Translations under genes and position numbers: made by a program
Notes under the pieces: generated by a model
What the model was told of the DNA's origin: nothing
Seen by the model: only the letters and a program-made list of their open reading frames with translations
Database searches by the model: none
In this document: positions 62,237 through 64,000 of the stretch, in pieces
Layout of the letters: each line of letters starts with the position of its first letter
Position numbering within the stretch: the stretch's first letter is position 1
Source: Bog-159 sp049511415
Lineage (GTDB): Bacteria > Acidobacteriota > Terriglobia > Bryobacterales > Bryobacteraceae
Direction of reading: 5' to 3'
Length of the DNA stretch: 64,000 nt
Assembly: GCA_049511415.1 (NCBI GenBank)
Contig: JBEKYC010000023.1
Span: 26,181 to 90,180, forward strand

Positions 62237-62665
62237 CTACTTCTCCTGGATCTCTTCGATATACTTCACCAGATTATAAACGCGCACCGTTCCCAGATCC
62301 GGATTCGCGCTCATATGCGCGAAGATGCTCCCCCAGACCGGCATGTCCTTCGATCCGTGCGCGAACTGCGGACCCGATTCGCCATTAATAATATGTTGCA
62401 CCTTGATCGTCGGGTATTTGCCGCCATTGTTTTTGGAAATCCGTGTCAGGTCCGACGGCGCAGTCTTCAACGCCGCGGCAGCCGGACCGTCGCCTTTGCC
62501 GGCGGCTCCGTGGCACACCGCGCAGTACTCGCGGAAAAGATCCTTGCCCGCCACCGACTGTGTGGCGTGCACCGGCACCTTCTTTATGGACGCGGCCGGG
62601 TCATCCGCCCGCGCGCCGGCGCCCATTAGCAAAATCATACTTGCAGATGTGAATAGCAGTTTCAT
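62237..62665 (-). CDS. Exported c-type cytochrome
   Basis: 142 residues from the ATG at 62665. A signal peptide (MKLLFTSASMILLMGAGARA) precedes a single-haem cytochrome c domain with YCAVCHGAAGKGDGP (Cys48, Cys51, His52). The sixth ligand Met108 is in SKDMPVWGSIF. The length and pattern fit a class I cytochrome of the cbb3/photosynthetic type. It probably shuttles electrons in the periplasm. The TlpA-like thioredoxin elsewhere in the window may help its maturation (inference). Confidence 0.9.
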   Translation of the reverse strand: MKLLFTSASMILLMGAGARADDPAASIKKVPVHATQSVAGKDLFREYCAVCHGAAGKGDGPAAAALKTAPSDLTRISKNNGGKYPTIKVQHIINGESGPQFAHGSKDMPVWGSIFAHMSANPDLGTVRVYNLVKYIEEIQEK

Positions 62666-62715
62666 GCCTATATGATATTTAAATTGACACCACAAAGGAA
62701 GGGTGGTGTCGATTT

Positions 62716-62766
62716 TTACGGCAGGTCGCGCCGCGCCACCCGCGAAATTGCATGCACCAGCATGCC
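62716..62766 (-). pseudogene. Duplicated 3' end of the gene at the right window edge
   Basis: Read on the minus strand this stretch codes GMLVHAISRVARRDLP followed by a stop. It is nearly identical to the C-terminus RKLVHAISRVARRDMP of the partial gene ending at 63872. The DNA matches over about 40 bases. It is a partial duplication lying upstream of the frameshifted exported gene. Confidence 0.65.
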
Positions 62767-62803
62767 GCGCCGCGGATGCGGTACGATCTCCACGAGACCG
62801 ATC

Positions 62804-63867
62804 ATGCCGATCCGAATTCCGATCGCAGCCGGAATTGCCGCCCTATTCCTGGCGTTAATAATGAGTCTCGCCGCACAGATCCCAACGCCGGACCTACAGA
62901 ACAAGGCGACGGTCCGGCGCGAGATGATGGCCTTCAATCCGCGCTACTTCATGCTGATGGGCCCGCGTTATCGTGCTCTGCGGGAACTGGAACACCAGGT
63001 GATCGAGCGCGAAGCCGAGTTGCGCGATGTGTCCTGTTCGCACCAGATCGTCACGGAACTCCGCTGGCTGATGAGCAGCACGGCGGACACCGAGCGCATC
63101 GACGCCCTTTTGGGCGATCTGCGCGCCAGCCTCGCGCATCCCGAACTGGAAGCCGGCGCGCGCGAACAGGATGCGGATGGAAGCTGGGGCCGATGTTACG
63201 ACGCCTGGTTCTTTCGCCTGGACGCGTCTTATGACGGCCACTTTTCCCGCGATCGGGGCGGCAGCCATATCCCACTGCTCGATCGCGTGAATTCCCCCCG
63301 GAAACTCGCCCAGTACGTCAACTCGATTTCTGTCTCGGATGTGGCCCATAGCGGGGTGGATCGTCGCCGCGAAATGAATGAAGCGCTCTCCACTCTGATC
63401 CGTCTGATTGTCCGCGGGCAGCCCCGCGCCTACCCGTGGCATCCGGAAATGAAAGCCACCCTGCTCGATCTTCTGAAGCAACTGCGCAATCCGGCCACCG
63501 GCTGGTGGGGAGAGCGCTATCAGCGCGACGGGCGCATCGACTTTGTCGACGACCTGAGCCTGACATTTCATATCGTCAGCTATCTGAAGTCCCCGATCTC
63601 GACAGAGTCGGCAACACGCTGCTCGAACTAAAGGATCTGCAATATCCCATCGGCTGGCGCGAGAACGGCGGCTATCTCACGCACCACAATATGGACGTGG
63701 TGGTGCTCTTTCGATATGCATGGCCTCATATGAATGAGGTCGAGCGGCAAGCCGCGTCAATCGAGATCCAAAAGATGCTGCAGCGGCACAAAGCTTCGGG
63801 CGCCGCAGGCGGAGCGTATTATGAGAGTGCCCTCCGCGAATTGGGCGAGCCGGCGCCTGCGAAATAA
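62804..63867 (+). pseudogene. Exported alpha-helical protein, frameshifted near 63590
   Basis: A signal peptide (MPIRIPIAAGIAALFLALIM) leads a helical protein: MMAFNPRYFMLMGPRYRALR, VTELRWLMSSTADTERIDAL, DGSWGRCYDAWFFRLDASYD, TTP-free linkers and LLDLLKQLRNPATGWWGERY. In the first frame it stops at 63631 with an unrelated tail. The natural sequence continues in the -1 frame (DLDRVGNTLLELKDLQYPIG, WRENGGYLTHHNMDVVVLFR) to 63867. The repeated GW/DW-G-x patterns resemble alpha/alpha-barrel enzymes such as lyases, but no family is certain. A one-base loss at the TCCCC run near 63590 is the likely cause. Confidence 0.65.
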
Positions 63868-63871
63868 GTTC

Positions 63872-64000
63872 TTAGGGCATATCGCGTCGCGCCACCCGCG
63901 AAATCGCATGCACCAGCTTGCGGTACGGCGGTTGATCGAACCTCTCCCAGGCTACCCATTCGCCCTCCCGCCAGCTCGAGTAATACCAGCGCGCCAGCAA
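63872..64000 (-). CDS. 3' end of an unidentified gene (5' cut by window edge)
   Basis: 42 codons are visible: LLARWYYSSWREGEWVAWER, FDQPPYRKLVHAISRVARRD, MP, then TAA. It is aromatic- and Arg-rich. The last 16 residues recur as a fragment at 62716-62766. No family can be assigned from this end. It converges on the frameshifted exported gene with four bases between stops. Confidence 0.55.
   Translation of the reverse strand: MLARWYYSSWREGEWVAWERFDQPPYRKLVHAISRVARRDMP

Overview
The window looks like the chromosome of an acidobacterium of the Bryobacterales/Solibacter group. The evidence is high GC content; Oar-type TonB-dependent receptors; an acidobacterial 'orphan' macrolide-type permease (ADOP) paired with a PadR regulator; a protein with the Solibacter-type C-terminal domain (TIGR03437); a VWFA-related exported protein beside an Oar-like receptor; and many secreted beta-propeller proteins. 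Starts often lack a Shine-Dalgarno sequence. No rRNA, tRNA, CRISPR array, prophage or intact insertion sequence was seen.

Layout. 1-4.4 kb: end of a TolC-like efflux gene, a Crp/Fnr regulator, a small exported protein and a YVTN-propeller/phosphoesterase. 4.45-5.4 kb: a decayed Panacea toxin-antitoxin pair. 5.5-14 kb: Fpg/Nei glycosylase, TonB receptor, Nudix hydrolase, fused anthranilate synthase TrpE(G) between palindromic repeats, a Tat-exported TIM-barrel protein and a TPR protein. 14-18.7 kb: an accessory island with an orphan HigA-like regulator, an 849-residue protein combining Ig/IPT domains with a papain-like C/H/N core, a co-transcribed internally repeated protein, and an 0.8 kb non-coding stretch with AT-rich tandem repeats. 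18.7-24 kb: valS-birA-coaX and a conserved hypothetical. 24-34.2 kb: an ABC exporter with a propeller protein, a DODA dioxygenase, a 26-residue-repeat protein, and an Oar receptor/VWFA/coiled-coil operon. 34.2-37.4 kb: a TIGR03437 protein and a pterin operon (two tandem PTPS paralogues plus folE). 37.4-46.3 kb: thioredoxin, glcD, Flp pilin, a second ABC system, alpha/beta hydrolase, TMEM175-like channel and a hybrid histidine kinase. 46.3-57.4 kb: orphan nuoB, ADOP/PadR, PEGA protein, LolA-like and sortilin-like proteins, MacB-like permease and tyrS. 57.4-64 kb: a second decayed toxin-antitoxin pair (DUF6932-like plus XRE), a DUF151 nuclease, miaB, a membrane glycosyltransferase candidate, cytochrome c and a frameshifted exported gene flanked by a duplicated gene fragment.

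Themes. Housekeeping genes (valS, birA, coaX, tyrS, miaB, trpE(G), folE, glcD) are all intact, while both toxin-like genes and one exported gene carry frameshifts. This points to real decay more than to sequencing error. Several genes have a -10 hexamer 6-8 bp before the start codon, which suggests leaderless transcription. The best candidates for undescribed biology are the 14.0-18.1 kb island and the tandem PTPS pair in which one member has lost its catalytic cysteine.
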